Assembly (NCBI RefSeq): GCF_011355085.1
Contig: NZ_VXCP01000005.1
Location: 62,001 to 126,000, forward strand
From: Pseudomonas akapageensis
GTDB lineage: Bacteria > Pseudomonadota > Gammaproteobacteria > Pseudomonadales > Pseudomonadaceae
DNA: 64,000 nt
Direction of reading: 5' to 3'
The translations under genes and the position numbers were made by a program. How positions within the stretch are numbered: the first letter of the stretch is position 1; every line of letters starts with the position of its first letter. The notes beneath the pieces are model-generated. The model was not told the DNA's origin. It worked only from the letters and a program-made list of their open reading frames with translations, and ran no database searches. Positions 1 through 9,823 of the stretch are shown in pieces.

Positions 1-942
1 CTTATACTCAAGAGAGAATCTGCCGATGTGGTTAAAGCCCACGTCTAGTGCTATAGAGGCGATCGTTCTCCTGGGGTAGGTTTTGAGCAGTTCCTGCCGC
101 GCCTTGTCCAACCTGATTTTTTTCAAATAGTCGATCGGTGTGGTGCCTACAAAGTCCTTGAATTCCGCACAAAATTTTGCCGGTGTCACACCAGACATTC
201 GCCGCACAGCATCAAGGCATATTTTATCGAAAAAGTGTTCTTCAATATAACGCTTGGGCCTGGCGATGCGCTCTGGAAGCGTTATTGAAACTTTTTTGGC
301 TATTTCATCAGAGTAGTTATTTTCCTGGGTCATCAGAAGAGTACGGATCAAACTCAATTCCCAGTCCGCACCAACACCCGGAAAACCAACAATGCTGCCT
401 TCACTGGACATTTCGCTAAGATAGTATCTGGTCGCGCGCCACCAGGAGCTCGCCTGGGGACTCCCGATAGGCATCTCCATGCTGAATACCAAAGGTCGTT
501 CAATCGGCCGACAAACCAGACGCTGGAGTTCGCGGTACATCAACTCGCGGTTGATCGTGACGAAAACCGAGGAGCACTCGCGATCGAGATCTATAATCAG
601 TTCGCGCCCGGGTGAGAGTACCAGCCCTGTGCTGGGCTCGGATAATGTACTTGCACCTGCCGTTCGAACCGTTTGGCTACCGCGTAGTGGCAGGCTGACA
701 CTGAAATGTTCCATACCAGTGCCCAAATGTACGGAAACGGGTGCGCCATATTCCAAATAGCCCAAGGTCATTTCCTTGGTGGCCTTGGCATGACCGGAGT
801 ATTCAAAACGCAAATTTCGCTTTTCACGAACATCCATATCGTGATCGCCACAAAAGCTACGCATGAACTGCAAGACAGAATCAGGATTATCGTCGATGAC
901 TTTGACGGTTTGTTTTTTATTGAAGAAGTCTACATACGTCAC
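1..942 (-). CDS. AraC/XylS-family transcriptional regulator (C-terminus cut by window edge)
   Basis: Reading the minus strand from a GTG at 942 gives 314 codons open to base 1, so the gene continues beyond the window. A strong GGAGGAG ribosome site lies about 6 bases before the GTG. The N-terminal two thirds look like the ligand-sensing domain of XylS/FeaR-type regulators. The last ~100 residues form the AraC helix-turn-helix unit, seen in motifs such as VTPAKFCAEFKDFVG, TPIDYLKKIRLDKARQELL and TIASIALDVGFNHIGRFS. It lies directly downstream of the oxygenase reductase on the same strand and probably controls that operon in response to the substrate or a metabolite. The inducer cannot be read from sequence. 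The family call is firm; the target set is inferred from position. Confidence 0.85.
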   Translation of the reverse strand, partial: MTYVDFFNKKQTVKVIDDNPDSVLQFMRSFCGDHDMDVREKRNLRFEYSGHAKATKEMTLGYLEYGAPVSVHLGTGMEHFSVSLPLRGSQTVRTAGASTLSEPSTGLVLSPGRELIIDLDRECSSVFVTINRELMYRELQRLVCRPIERPLVFSMEMPIGSPQASSWWRATRYYLSEMSSEGSIVGFPGVGADWELSLIRTLLMTQENNYSDEIAKKVSITLPERIARPKRYIEEHFFDKICLDAVRRMSGVTPAKFCAEFKDFVGTTPIDYLKKIRLDKARQELLKTYPRRTIASIALDVGFNHIGRFSLEYK

Positions 943-1070
943 TTTCAGCTCCTCCTCTCCGCCGCCAGGCTCGCCGGCCGGCCTCAGCTCGCCAAGGGCG
1001 AGTTGACGAGTTTCAATCAGATCGGCCACTGCTGCGCCAGCAGGATACTGGCACAGTAGGCTCTTTTTTT

Positions 1071-2033
1071 TCACAGATCCAGTACTAGCACCGAGCCATG
1101 TTTGGCGCGAGAGACGCAGATTAACATCTGGTCGCCACGCGCTCTGTCTGCGGCAGACAGGTAAAAGTCCCGATGATCGATTTCGCCGCTGATGACGGTC
1201 GTAAGGCAGGTACCGCAGATTCCCTGTTCACAGTTGAGTGGACATTCAACACCGTGCTCGCCGATAACCTCCACGATGCTTTTATCCGAAGGCACAATCA
1301 GCTCGCCCCCTGAACGAGCAAGCTGCAGAGTGAAGGCCTCTTCATCACCGGTGGGCTGTATCGCAGGTGCAGCAAAATACTCTTTGTGCAAGACAGTATC
1401 CGGACGCGCTTGTGCAGCAACGCAAACCGCATCCATGAACCCTACCGATCCACACAAATAGATATGGCTTCCAGGGCTCAAACTACCCATCAGCTTCTCT
1501 GCATCAAACCGCGGCTCATCAGGGCAATCCCCGCGATACAGAACCACTCTTTCGGCAAAGGGGGCCTGGGAGAGTTCAGTTAAAAAAGGCGTCCTCGCCG
1601 TTGATCGCGTAACGAAATGGAGGACATAAGGTATGCCCTTCGCTTCAAGACTCCTGGCCATCGCCAGTAGCGGTGTAATTCCAATACCCCCTGCGATCAG
1701 AATGATCGGGGCCGAGCATGCCTCCAGCGGGAAGGCGTTTCTTGGCGCACCGATCCTCAGACGCATGCCAGCTTCGACGACATCATGCATCCATCGTGAA
1801 CCACCTCGTCCTTCCTCCTCTCGCAACACGGCGATTACATAGCGATGGCGCTCACGATCATCATTGAGTAACGAGTACTGTCGCGTCGCTCCTTCCGGGG
1901 TGTGAACATCGATGTGAGCCCCGGCAGAGAAGCATGGAAGCAAGTCGCCGTCCGGGCTAACCAACTCGAACGAGCGAATCGCTTCTGCTTCGTCCCTAAC
2001 TTTGCTGACTATGAGCTCTCTAACATCATTCAT
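1071..2033 (-). CDS. Rieske oxygenase reductase component (FNR domain plus C-terminal 2Fe-2S)
   Basis: A 320-residue class IA (phthalate dioxygenase reductase/VanB-like) electron-transfer protein. The flavin-binding motif RQYS is at residues 51-54, the NAD-binding motif GGIGITP at 115-121, and a plant-type ferredoxin domain follows at the C-terminus. Its cluster cysteines are C268, C273, C276 and C306 (CxxxxCxxC...C). It would pass electrons from NAD(P)H through flavin and 2Fe-2S to the Rieske oxygenase encoded just upstream on the same strand, with 171 bases between the two genes. Length and domain order are normal for the family. Specificity for NADH or NADPH is not determined. Confidence 0.9.
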   Translation of the reverse strand: MNDVRELIVSKVRDEAEAIRSFELVSPDGDLLPCFSAGAHIDVHTPEGATRQYSLLNDDRERHRYVIAVLREEEGRGGSRWMHDVVEAGMRLRIGAPRNAFPLEACSAPIILIAGGIGITPLLAMARSLEAKGIPYVLHFVTRSTARTPFLTELSQAPFAERVVLYRGDCPDEPRFDAEKLMGSLSPGSHIYLCGSVGFMDAVCVAAQARPDTVLHKEYFAAPAIQPTGDEEAFTLQLARSGGELIVPSDKSIVEVIGEHGVECPLNCEQGICGTCLTTVISGEIDHRDFYLSAADRARGDQMLICVSRAKHGSVLVLDL

Positions 2034-2204
2034 AATGAATTCCCCTTTTGCGATCTGCCTTGGCGACCAAATGGCCTGACAGTGGGTAGGCCTCGCCAGG
2101 CTTACTTCCTCCAGGCTCGGGGACGAAGCAAGGGCGCCTCGCAGAGACCATGCAAATAGGCGATTCGAATCACCGCCTCGCTGCGCGTAGGTTTTCTGAA
2201 GCCG

Positions 2205-3254
2205 TCATCGATACGCTGCGGCCCCCAACCCGAGCCTCGCCAAAGCCCGACGGTATTCAACAGACATACGATCTGCCGGAATATGGACTTCGTCTCTCAA
2301 ATCAAGTGGGAGGTCATGTGGGCACTGGGCTTCAACCTGAGGTGAATCCTCGCTATTGACCTGTTTATTGAAGGCGCGGACAGCCTCCGCAGACATCTGC
2401 CTACTTTCATCGAGAACTACCTGAAACACCTTGGACTTGCCGGAAGAAATCGGACTGACGATATCGTACACCCGATAAATATGACCCGTTCCAGGGTTGA
2501 ATACTTTTACACTCGAGGCAAAAGGAAGTGTAAGTTCGTACTCATAGACCGCATCTTGGTACGCAGGCCCTTCAGAGCCACCGCCGACGTACCGAGTTTG
2601 CTCTACAATATCAGTCTTGAACGAGAGTGTTTGTTCCGTGACAACAACATCATAGGGAGCGATATCGGTTGCAGGCCCGCCAAAGGAGTTCTTGTGAAGA
2701 AACGGCACGTGCGCAATATCATTAAAATTCTCCACACGTCGACCGGCTGAGGCATTGATAACGTAAGAAGGACTACTAATGACGTTACCCGAACCATCTT
2801 CGAGTGATGGCCAATTAGGTAGATCAGTCTTTGCTTCATCTGCCATGCACACCCAGATTAACCCGTAGCGCTCCTCGCATTTGTAGGTGCGAAGACGAAG
2901 TTTTTTAGGAATCGGGGAGCCTTTTGCCAAGGCAGGAATCCCCACACAAGTGCCCTCCCCGTTGTATTCAAAACCGTGAAAGCCACAGACCAGTTTGCCA
3001 TCGCGAACCTCACCGAGGCTGAGTTGTCCACCTCGATGCATGCAAACGTCCCTGGCCGCACTGACGCCCTCTTCTGTCCGAAACAGAACCATAGGCATAT
3101 CCAGCAAATAAACTCTCACGGGCGAATCGGTAATCTCTGCAGATTCAGCAACGGGGTGCCAATACGAAGACAAAATCTGCCAGTCCGACTCACTGAAAGT
3201 ACAATTTCGGGGCAGCTCAACGTTGGCTGCCTCGGTTTTTGCTATGAGTGACAT
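2205..3254 (-). CDS. Rieske non-heme iron mono-oxygenase, probable O- or N-demethylase
   Basis: A 349-residue terminal oxygenase. The Rieske cluster ligands are C71, H73, C90 and H93 (CMHRG ... CGFHG). The mononuclear iron site has D179, H182 and H187 in the stretch ENFNDIAHVPFLH. The short length, the conserved CEERYGLIWV motif and the C-terminal IPADRMSVEYRR motif place it with single-subunit demethylases such as VanA, dicamba demethylase and, by my recollection, especially the methylxanthine demethylase NdmA. The ATG is preceded by AAGGAGG at good spacing. Linked genes supply a reductase and a formaldehyde dehydrogenase, so removal of a methyl group as formaldehyde is likely. The substrate (methoxy-aromatic, N-methyl heterocycle or other) is open. 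Confidence 0.85.
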   Translation of the reverse strand: MSLIAKTEAANVELPRNCTFSESDWQILSSYWHPVAESAEITDSPVRVYLLDMPMVLFRTEEGVSAARDVCMHRGGQLSLGEVRDGKLVCGFHGFEYNGEGTCVGIPALAKGSPIPKKLRLRTYKCEERYGLIWVCMADEAKTDLPNWPSLEDGSGNVISSPSYVINASAGRRVENFNDIAHVPFLHKNSFGGPATDIAPYDVVVTEQTLSFKTDIVEQTRYVGGGSEGPAYQDAVYEYELTLPFASSVKVFNPGTGHIYRVYDIVSPISSGKSKVFQVVLDESRQMSAEAVRAFNKQVNSEDSPQVEAQCPHDLPLDLRDEVHIPADRMSVEYRRALARLGLGAAAYR

Positions 3255-3626
3255 AGAACTATTCCTCCTTTCTTAACTATCAGCAGCGGGCTGACGAAGA
3301 ATTACAGGCCATCGAAAATAGAGTAATCAAGCTGCCAGGAAGGCAAGGCTGTGTTTTTCGCCGAACAGACGCAATCAAGGGTGTGATTTGATCGCCCCGC
3401 AGTACACGGGAGGTGGGAGAAAATTGAAGCATGCAGGCCAGGCACCGAGCGAGTGGCGAGGCTGTATTGATGAGTGGACATGGGAACACCCGTAAGTTCT
3501 TATTGTTGTTATTCAGATTGAGCCGACTCAATCCCGTTACAATCCATTTCAACGCCCTTCCGGTGCGTCGTGACAAATCAGACCAGTGACAAATGACGCT
3601 AAAATTGTAAAAATTACAGCACTCAC
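3255..3626. promoter_or_regulatory. 372-bp intergenic region with a tandem GTGACAAAT repeat
   Basis: This gap separates the channel gene from the oxygenase gene, both on the minus strand, so it could hold an oxygenase promoter. Two direct copies of GTGACAAAT begin at 3570 and 3586, 16 bases apart. A nearby TTGAG-CCGA-CTCAA dyad lies around 3518-3531. Tandem same-face repeats are typical of AraC/XylS operators. However, they sit over 300 bases from the oxygenase start, so the assignment is tentative. No terminator or coding sequence is evident. Confidence 0.35.
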
Positions 3627-4418
3627 TCAAAAATCATATCGAACAATTGCACTGGTAGCGCTTTGGTTCGTATCAAAAGCCGAAGTACTCTTGATACCGT
3701 ATTTATCACTCCAGTATTCATACTCAATACCCACAAATAAATGTCGCCGCTCATACCCCAGCAACCTTCCCAAGTCATACTTGACTTGAGGATTGAAGTG
3801 CACGTAGGAATGATAGTTGCCTTTATTATTGACCACCCAATCCGCGTAACCATCGATAACAACATCTGATTTGCCAATCGGTATGGTATACGACCAAACC
3901 GGAGTGATTTGGTACCGCCCAGAAGGCTCATTACCACCATCAGGTTTACGGTAGTAAGTATTGAGCAGGAAATAATCGAAACCCGGCAGCTTTAGATCAA
4001 AACCAGGGCCTATCAGATAATTGACCTGATCATCGTAGCCTTTGACATCATTTTTATCCCACTCAACCGTGGTAGCCAACAATACATCCGAGACAGGCCC
4101 AAATGAAATTTTCTGATTTGAAATTTTACCAAAAGAAAACCTCGTACTGAACTCCCCATAGTTAGCGCTATGCCCGTCACCTGGTTCACTTGCACCGTTA
4201 TACCAATAGGTATCAATAAAGGTGTAGATATCACCCCACGTCCAGTTGCTGGCATGCTCAAACGTTACGGTTTGCTGAATTGACGGATCAACCTTGAAGT
4301 TCTTGCCATAGGCATAAGTCAAGCTCTCCCCATGCCAGAGCAACGGGCCGTCAGCGGCAGCGGAACCTACCCACAATGCCGCGGCTAGCACCGCGCCCTT
4401 GGCTAATAATGTTCCCAT
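3627..4418 (-). CDS. Tsx-like outer-membrane channel protein
   Basis: A 263-residue protein with a signal peptide (residues 1-22, ending VGSAAA) and a body rich in alternating aromatic and polar residues, ending in a phenylalanine (AIVRYDF) as expected for an outer-membrane beta-barrel. Motifs such as ANYGEFSTRFSFGK, the paired tryptophans near the N-terminus and the overall length match the Tsx/OmpK nucleoside-specific channel family. It is the first gene of the minus-strand set with the Rieske oxygenase, so it may admit the substrate of that enzyme through the outer membrane. A nucleoside- or purine-like substrate would fit the family, but many Tsx-like proteins are uncharacterised. Confidence 0.8.
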   Translation of the reverse strand: MGTLLAKGAVLAAALWVGSAAADGPLLWHGESLTYAYGKNFKVDPSIQQTVTFEHASNWTWGDIYTFIDTYWYNGASEPGDGHSANYGEFSTRFSFGKISNQKISFGPVSDVLLATTVEWDKNDVKGYDDQVNYLIGPGFDLKLPGFDYFLLNTYYRKPDGGNEPSGRYQITPVWSYTIPIGKSDVVIDGYADWVVNNKGNYHSYVHFNPQVKYDLGRLLGYERRHLFVGIEYEYWSDKYGIKSTSAFDTNQSATSAIVRYDF

Positions 4419-5004
4419 TTACTTATCCTATTCGAGTAATTATAAGCGCGACGCAATCGCCACGTGACAAGATTTAACAACGGCAGGGAGAGCCAAAAAC
4501 CACCATATTAATTTTTAAACTATCTTTTCTTTACAATCTCCTATTCTCCAAAAACAAAAGGTGTTTCGTAGTCGTGAGTCAGGTCGGACAAAAAACAAGT
4601 TGAGTGAAAGCCGCGGGCACGGATTAAAAAAGCCAAGTCGACCTGAGCCAAAGGGAGGTCTTCCGCGGTGTTCCGTGACTATTCTCGCGAGCGGGTCCGA
4701 TCCAGGCTATCCAAAAGCCTGGCCTGAACTATCCAATTTTTCTCCCGGGAAAATCGTGTCGTGGGGCAGCCAACAAAGGATGGAAATGGATAGCTAAAGC
4801 GCCAGATGTGGATTGAGGTGCCTCTGCACAATCCCTTCAATCTGAAAGGGACAAAAACCATAAAGAGGATTTCCTCATGAGCCACAGCCCCTTCTCCCCA
4901 CGGCCTGACAAATTCCACAATACCTTGTACCTGCCGACCGCCTTACACAAGGATGGTGCCATGGGCCAGCCTGGTCGAACTCAAGCCAACGGAGGACCGC
5001 TGTG
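4419..5004. other. Non-coding stretch between the channel gene and the CBS-domain gene
   Basis: About 590 bases without a convincing gene. Short open frames here have no family features and no good ribosome sites. The left part must hold the divergent promoter of the Tsx-like gene; a GTGACAA motif at 4464-4470, about 50 bases upstream of that start, resembles the tandem repeat near 3570. The region at 4500-4560 is AT-rich. Nothing else is recognised. Confidence 0.4.
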
Positions 5005-5439
5005 ATGAAAACAGTCGCCCAGCTGTTGGCGCAAAAGCCAGATAAGCATGTACACACCGTATCTCCAGAGACGACCGTACTGGAGGCAGTGAGTTTAATG
5101 AGTGAAAAAAATGTCGGCGCGTTGCCGGTTTTGCGCAATAACGAATTGGTGGGCATCGTCAGCGAACGCGATTACGCGCGAAAGATTGTATTAAAGGGTC
5201 GCTCTTCCTTCGCTACGTCAGTCTGCGCCATCATGACGGAGGCAGTGGTCATTATATTGCCTGTGCAGACCATCAGGGATTGTATGGCGCTGATGACCGA
5301 ACACCGCCTACGGCATCTGCCGGTGATGCACAACGGACAACTCGTAGGCCTTTTATCTATCGGCGACCTGATCAAGGAAACCATTGCCGAGCAGGCCGCG
5401 CTGATCCACCAACTCGAATGCTACATAAGAGGGGAATAA
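5005..5439 (+). CDS. CBS-domain pair protein
   Basis: About 144 residues forming two CBS motifs (Bateman module) with no catalytic domain. The first repeat has PVLRNNELVGIVSERDYARK and the second has LPVMHNGQLVGLLSIGDLIK. Such stand-alone proteins bind adenine nucleotides and sense energy state or act as regulatory partners. A GGAGG at 4991-4995 fits an ATG at 5005 (a GTG at 5002 is also in frame). It lies between the oxygenase locus and the formaldehyde dehydrogenase, but nothing in the sequence links it functionally to them. Confidence 0.85.
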   Translation: MKTVAQLLAQKPDKHVHTVSPETTVLEAVSLMSEKNVGALPVLRNNELVGIVSERDYARKIVLKGRSSFATSVCAIMTEAVVIILPVQTIRDCMALMTEHRLRHLPVMHNGQLVGLLSIGDLIKETIAEQAALIHQLECYIRGE

Positions 5440-5478
5440 ACTATCGATGGAAGAACAAGCAAATGTTTATCCCACACC

Positions 5479-5620
5479 CCACCTGAACTCGCACAAGGCT
5501 TCGCCCTGATTTCTAAGTCATGGATAGACTGTCGAGCAGATTCGGATAGACGCTGGCATAACGATAAGCGACCTTGTCACCTCTGCCGCTATTACGACAA
5601 TTGAGTTCGAGTTCAGGTGG
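5479..5620. repeat. 142-bp element bounded by perfect 13-bp inverted repeats
   Basis: The 13-mer CCACCTGAACTCG at 5479-5491 is repeated exactly in inverse orientation at 5608-5620, enclosing 116 bases with no coding potential. Length and structure resemble a MITE-like remnant or the ends of a decayed insertion sequence. No flanking target duplication could be settled by eye. It fills most of the promoter region of the downstream formaldehyde dehydrogenase gene and contains one inverted GTGACAA motif at 5574-5580. Confidence 0.5.
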
Positions 5621-5645
5621 CAGGTGTAAACAATTTGCCTCCTAA

Positions 5646-6788
<1,143 letters not shown>

Positions 6789-6844
6789 TAGCAACTATTT
6801 TTCCGCGATGTACCGTTGAAAACAACCCAAACCAGGAGAGCAAA

Positions 6845-7228
6845 ATGTCTGTATTTACTCACGTAACAGTTGGTACCCAGAACCTTGAAGAAGCACGGAA
6901 ATTCTATGATCAGGTTCTGGCCAAAATTGGTTTGAAGCGCCTCGCTGACCTTGGTGAAAACGGCTCTATCTGGGGTCAAGACAAGCCTTCGTTTTTCGTT
7001 CTTAAACCTGCGAATGGACAGCCGGCTTCCGTAGGCAACGGCGTGACAATCAGCTTTAACGCGCCAAATCGTACTGCGGTAAAAGCCTTCCACGAAGCAG
7101 CGCTTGCTCTGGGAGCGAAAGACGAAGGGGCTGTAGGCGAACGCGCTTGGGCACCCAATGCATTCGCGGCTTACGCGCGTGATCTGGATGGCAACAAGTT
7201 GGCTGTTTATTCCTTCTCGGAAGAATAA
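6845..7228 (+). CDS. VOC-family (glyoxalase/bleomycin-resistance fold) protein
   Basis: A 127-residue single-domain vicinal-oxygen-chelate protein. It opens with FTHVTVGTQNLEEARKFYDQ and closes with FAAYARDLDGNKLAVYSF, the typical ends of paired beta-alpha-beta-beta-beta modules with metal-ligand positions. It starts 56 bases after the formaldehyde dehydrogenase with an AGGAG site (6835-6839), so the two are probably co-transcribed. It may be a thiol-conjugate-handling enzyme, but VOC proteins cover many reactions and no specific activity is claimed. Confidence 0.85.
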   Translation: MSVFTHVTVGTQNLEEARKFYDQVLAKIGLKRLADLGENGSIWGQDKPSFFVLKPANGQPASVGNGVTISFNAPNRTAVKAFHEAALALGAKDEGAVGERAWAPNAFAAYARDLDGNKLAVYSFSEE

Positions 7229-7234
7229 GCTCAG

Positions 7235-7259
7235 GCGCGGCTGCTACGCCCAGCCGCGC
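7235..7259. terminator. Hairpin between convergent VOC and MATE genes
   Basis: The arms GCGCGGCTG (7235-7243) and CAGCCGCGC (7251-7259) pair perfectly around a 7-base loop and are followed by a short TTT on the plus strand. It lies between converging genes and probably ends the plus-strand transcript; the weak T tract lowers confidence. Confidence 0.55.
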
Positions 7260-7288
7260 TTTGCCTCACGGCTCTCGAACAGAAATGA

Positions 7289-8692
7289 TCAGGTCGCCTG
7301 GATACGCCGCATCAAAGCGGCAGTGCTGCGTGGCCAACCCACGCGGCCAAACCACGCACCGCCAGCGATCGCAGTCGTTATAACCAGGCCATACACCACG
7401 AACGCTACGCCTTGCGCAATGAAGACGTGCACCAGGTCTGCACCCCAACGCAAGGCAAGCCATCCGCCGAGGCCGGCCACCCCCAGGCGTGCGAGGTTTC
7501 CCGTCACAGGCCAGAACAGGCGCCCAGCCCCTTGCGATGCGAAATGCAGAACCTGCCCCAGGCCGAAGAAACCGTACAACGGTCCGACTATCTGCAGGTA
7601 TTGGGTTCCGGCTTCCAGCATGGCGGGCTCGTTGCCGAACAACATCAGCCAGGACCGTGGGAAGATCGCCGCTGACAGACCGATCGTTTCGGTGATCGCA
7701 AACGTTATCGCGGCGCCAACCCACGCGGCTTTGAGGGCGCGAGCCCGGTCGCCGGCACCGATGCAGGTACCGACCATGGCCAACAGCGGCGCGCCAAAGC
7801 CGAATGCCAGCGGCACCAGCAAGTACTCAAGGCGTGCGGCAGTGCCGTACCCCGCAATCGCGTCCGGGCCGAATTGCCCCGACAGCGCCGTCGCGATGCC
7901 AATCGACAGGTTAGTGGACACCGTTGCAATCATGCCGACCATGCCAATGCGCAGGATGTCGCGAAACAGTGGCCAGCGAAGCCGTACGCTCGTCAGCTTC
8001 GGCTTGAGCAGGCTGCGCGGTGAGCGCAGGTACATCCACAGCGCCAGCGTACCGCCGAGATAGTAAAGGAGCAGCGCCGCAGCACCGCCGGCAATGCCCA
8101 TGCCGGGAATCGGCCCCCAGCCGAAGATGAGCAAGGGTGACAGCGGGATAAGCACGACAGCACCTGCGACCGTTACATTGGCGGGCACTGCCATGTTGCC
8201 GGTACCCCGGATCACCGCTGACAGTGCGTTGAAAAGCCATACCAGCACGGCACCTGCAAATACCCAGTGCGAGTAGACCAACGCCGCCTCAAGCGACGCC
8301 CCGGTGCCCCCCATCTGCGCATACAGCCAGCGACCTCCCAGCAGGAGCGTCACCGTGAATGCAAGGCCGAAGCCAAGCGCGATGACCATTGCGTGGAGTA
8401 CCAGCGCATCCGCGTCATCGCGGCGTTGCGAGCCGAGGGCTCGCGCAATCGAGGACGCGATGCCGCCGCCAATTGCGCCCGCGGAACTCATCTGCATCAG
8501 CATGACAATCGGAAATACCAGGGCCATGGCGGCCAGCGCATCGCCGCCAAGCTTGCCTACAAACCAGGTTTCGATGAGGCCGACGGAGGCCTGCACGATC
8601 ATTACCATCACGTTAGGCGCCGCCAGTCGCAGGACGGTTGGCACAATAGGCGCCTCCAGCAATAGGCGTGTGCGCGGATCAACAGCAGTCAT
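7289..8692 (-). CDS. MATE-family multidrug/Na+ efflux transporter
   Basis: A 467-residue, 12-helix inner-membrane exporter with two homologous halves, as seen in LRLAAPNVMVMIVQASVGLI (first half) and RIGMVGMIATVSTNLSIGI (second half). GNMAVPANVTVAGAVV is typical of the family. I set the start at the ATG at 8692 (MTAVDPRT), preceded by an AAGGGG site, rather than at an upstream in-frame ATG at 8749. It is in the NorM/DinF superfamily. Substrates are not predictable, and the gene is not obviously part of either neighbouring cluster. Confidence 0.88.
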   Translation of the reverse strand: MTAVDPRTRLLLEAPIVPTVLRLAAPNVMVMIVQASVGLIETWFVGKLGGDALAAMALVFPIVMLMQMSSAGAIGGGIASSIARALGSQRRDDADALVLHAMVIALGFGLAFTVTLLLGGRWLYAQMGGTGASLEAALVYSHWVFAGAVLVWLFNALSAVIRGTGNMAVPANVTVAGAVVLIPLSPLLIFGWGPIPGMGIAGGAAALLLYYLGGTLALWMYLRSPRSLLKPKLTSVRLRWPLFRDILRIGMVGMIATVSTNLSIGIATALSGQFGPDAIAGYGTAARLEYLLVPLAFGFGAPLLAMVGTCIGAGDRARALKAAWVGAAITFAITETIGLSAAIFPRSWLMLFGNEPAMLEAGTQYLQIVGPLYGFFGLGQVLHFASQGAGRLFWPVTGNLARLGVAGLGGWLALRWGADLVHVFIAQGVAFVVYGLVITTAIAGGAWFGRVGWPRSTAALMRRIQAT

Positions 8693-8814
8693 GCATTTCC
8701 CCTTGTACGTTTTATTGTTCGGGCATTGACCTCCATTGGAGCGTTGCAAGTGGCATGAGTAAAATGAAGTGTTGAAATTTCACGTATTCGTGGCGTGCAT
8801 ACCAAAAGCCACCT

Positions 8815-9738
8815 TCACGCCGGCTCGGAGACCGCACAATCCTTTATCTGCTCACGCAACCATTTCAAACCTGGATCGGCATCGAACCGAGCATGCCAGT
8901 AGGCAATCAATTCGGGTTCGGGGAAGTCCACCGGCGGCTGGTGGCAACTGAGGCCGAACGCTTGGGCGAAAACCCGTGCAATCGGCCCCGGCAGATTGCA
9001 GATATAACCCGTCTGCGAAGCGATCACCGGCATCGCCATGAAGTTCTGCACCAGTACACCGATACGACGAGCCAGCCCCTGGGCCTGTAAGGTCGCGTCG
9101 ATGATGTTGCCCTCCCTCTGGTGCATTTCGATCATCACCTGCGGTCGCTCCAGGTAGAGGTCGAGCGGAAAGCGTCCGGGCGGCAAGCCTTCGCGCTGCC
9201 AGATCAGCGTGAGCAGCGAAACCGTGGTGATCGGCTCCTCGCGCAGCACAGCACCCAGCGCCAAGGGTGTGTTGATGACCAGATCGATTTCACCGTTCTC
9301 CAGCAGCAGTGGCAAGGCATCGCTGGGCGGCAGCGGCACCACCTCGATCATCACCCCCGGCGCCTCACGGGCGATGTGCTGGATCAGCTTCGGCAGGATC
9401 AGGAACTCAACGAAATCGCCGGAGGCAATTCGGAACTTGCGTTGCGCGGCAGCCGGCACGAAGGGTGCGGAGCCTTGCAGCACTTCGTCCAGGCGGCTCA
9501 GGGCCTCACGCACCGGGCCGATCAGTTCGGCCGCGCGCGTGGTCGGCACCAGGCCATTGCGTCCAGTGACAAAGAGTTCATCGCCCAGACGCTCGCGCAG
9601 TCGCCGCAAGGCATGGCTCACCGCCGGCTGACTGAGCGCCAGGCGCTCACCGGCGCGCGTGACGTTCTGCGTCTCCCACAGGGTGGCGAAGACCACCAGC
9701 AGGTTCAGATCGAGGGTACGCGTATTCAGATTGTGCAT
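8815..9738 (-). CDS. LysR-family transcriptional regulator divergent from the flavin mono-oxygenase
   Basis: A 307-residue regulator with an N-terminal winged helix-turn-helix (LDLNLLVVFATLWETQNVTR, then SQPAVSHALRRLRERLGDELF) and a periplasmic-binding-like effector domain. The N-terminal LNLL pattern and the FVTGRNGLVPT stretch resemble the NodD/PcpR/LinR subgroup, which often controls aromatic or xenobiotic breakdown. It is divergent from the FMN mono-oxygenase gene, with a short shared control region. The usual LysR arrangement makes it the likely activator of the 9,824-14,942 genes. Confidence 0.9.
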   Translation of the reverse strand: MHNLNTRTLDLNLLVVFATLWETQNVTRAGERLALSQPAVSHALRRLRERLGDELFVTGRNGLVPTTRAAELIGPVREALSRLDEVLQGSAPFVPAAAQRKFRIASGDFVEFLILPKLIQHIAREAPGVMIEVVPLPPSDALPLLLENGEIDLVINTPLALGAVLREEPITTVSLLTLIWQREGLPPGRFPLDLYLERPQVMIEMHQREGNIIDATLQAQGLARRIGVLVQNFMAMPVIASQTGYICNLPGPIARVFAQAFGLSCHQPPVDFPEPELIAYWHARFDADPGLKWLREQIKDCAVSEPA

Positions 9739-9823
9739 GCCTGAAATTCTACCTATTCATTTCCCTCACTGTAGAGATTTTGATGTAGTGGCTCAACCGT
9801 TCCCTGTGTGCAAGAGCCCAAGC

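Noticed and set aside
479..1059. Short plus-strand frames across the AraC gene
   Set aside because: The minus strand encodes an uninterrupted AraC-family protein over the same bases.
1071..3254. Direct assignment as vanillate demethylase vanAB
   Set aside because: The general class fits, but the motifs in the oxygenase resemble other demethylases at least as well, and no vanillate or ferulate genes are nearby.
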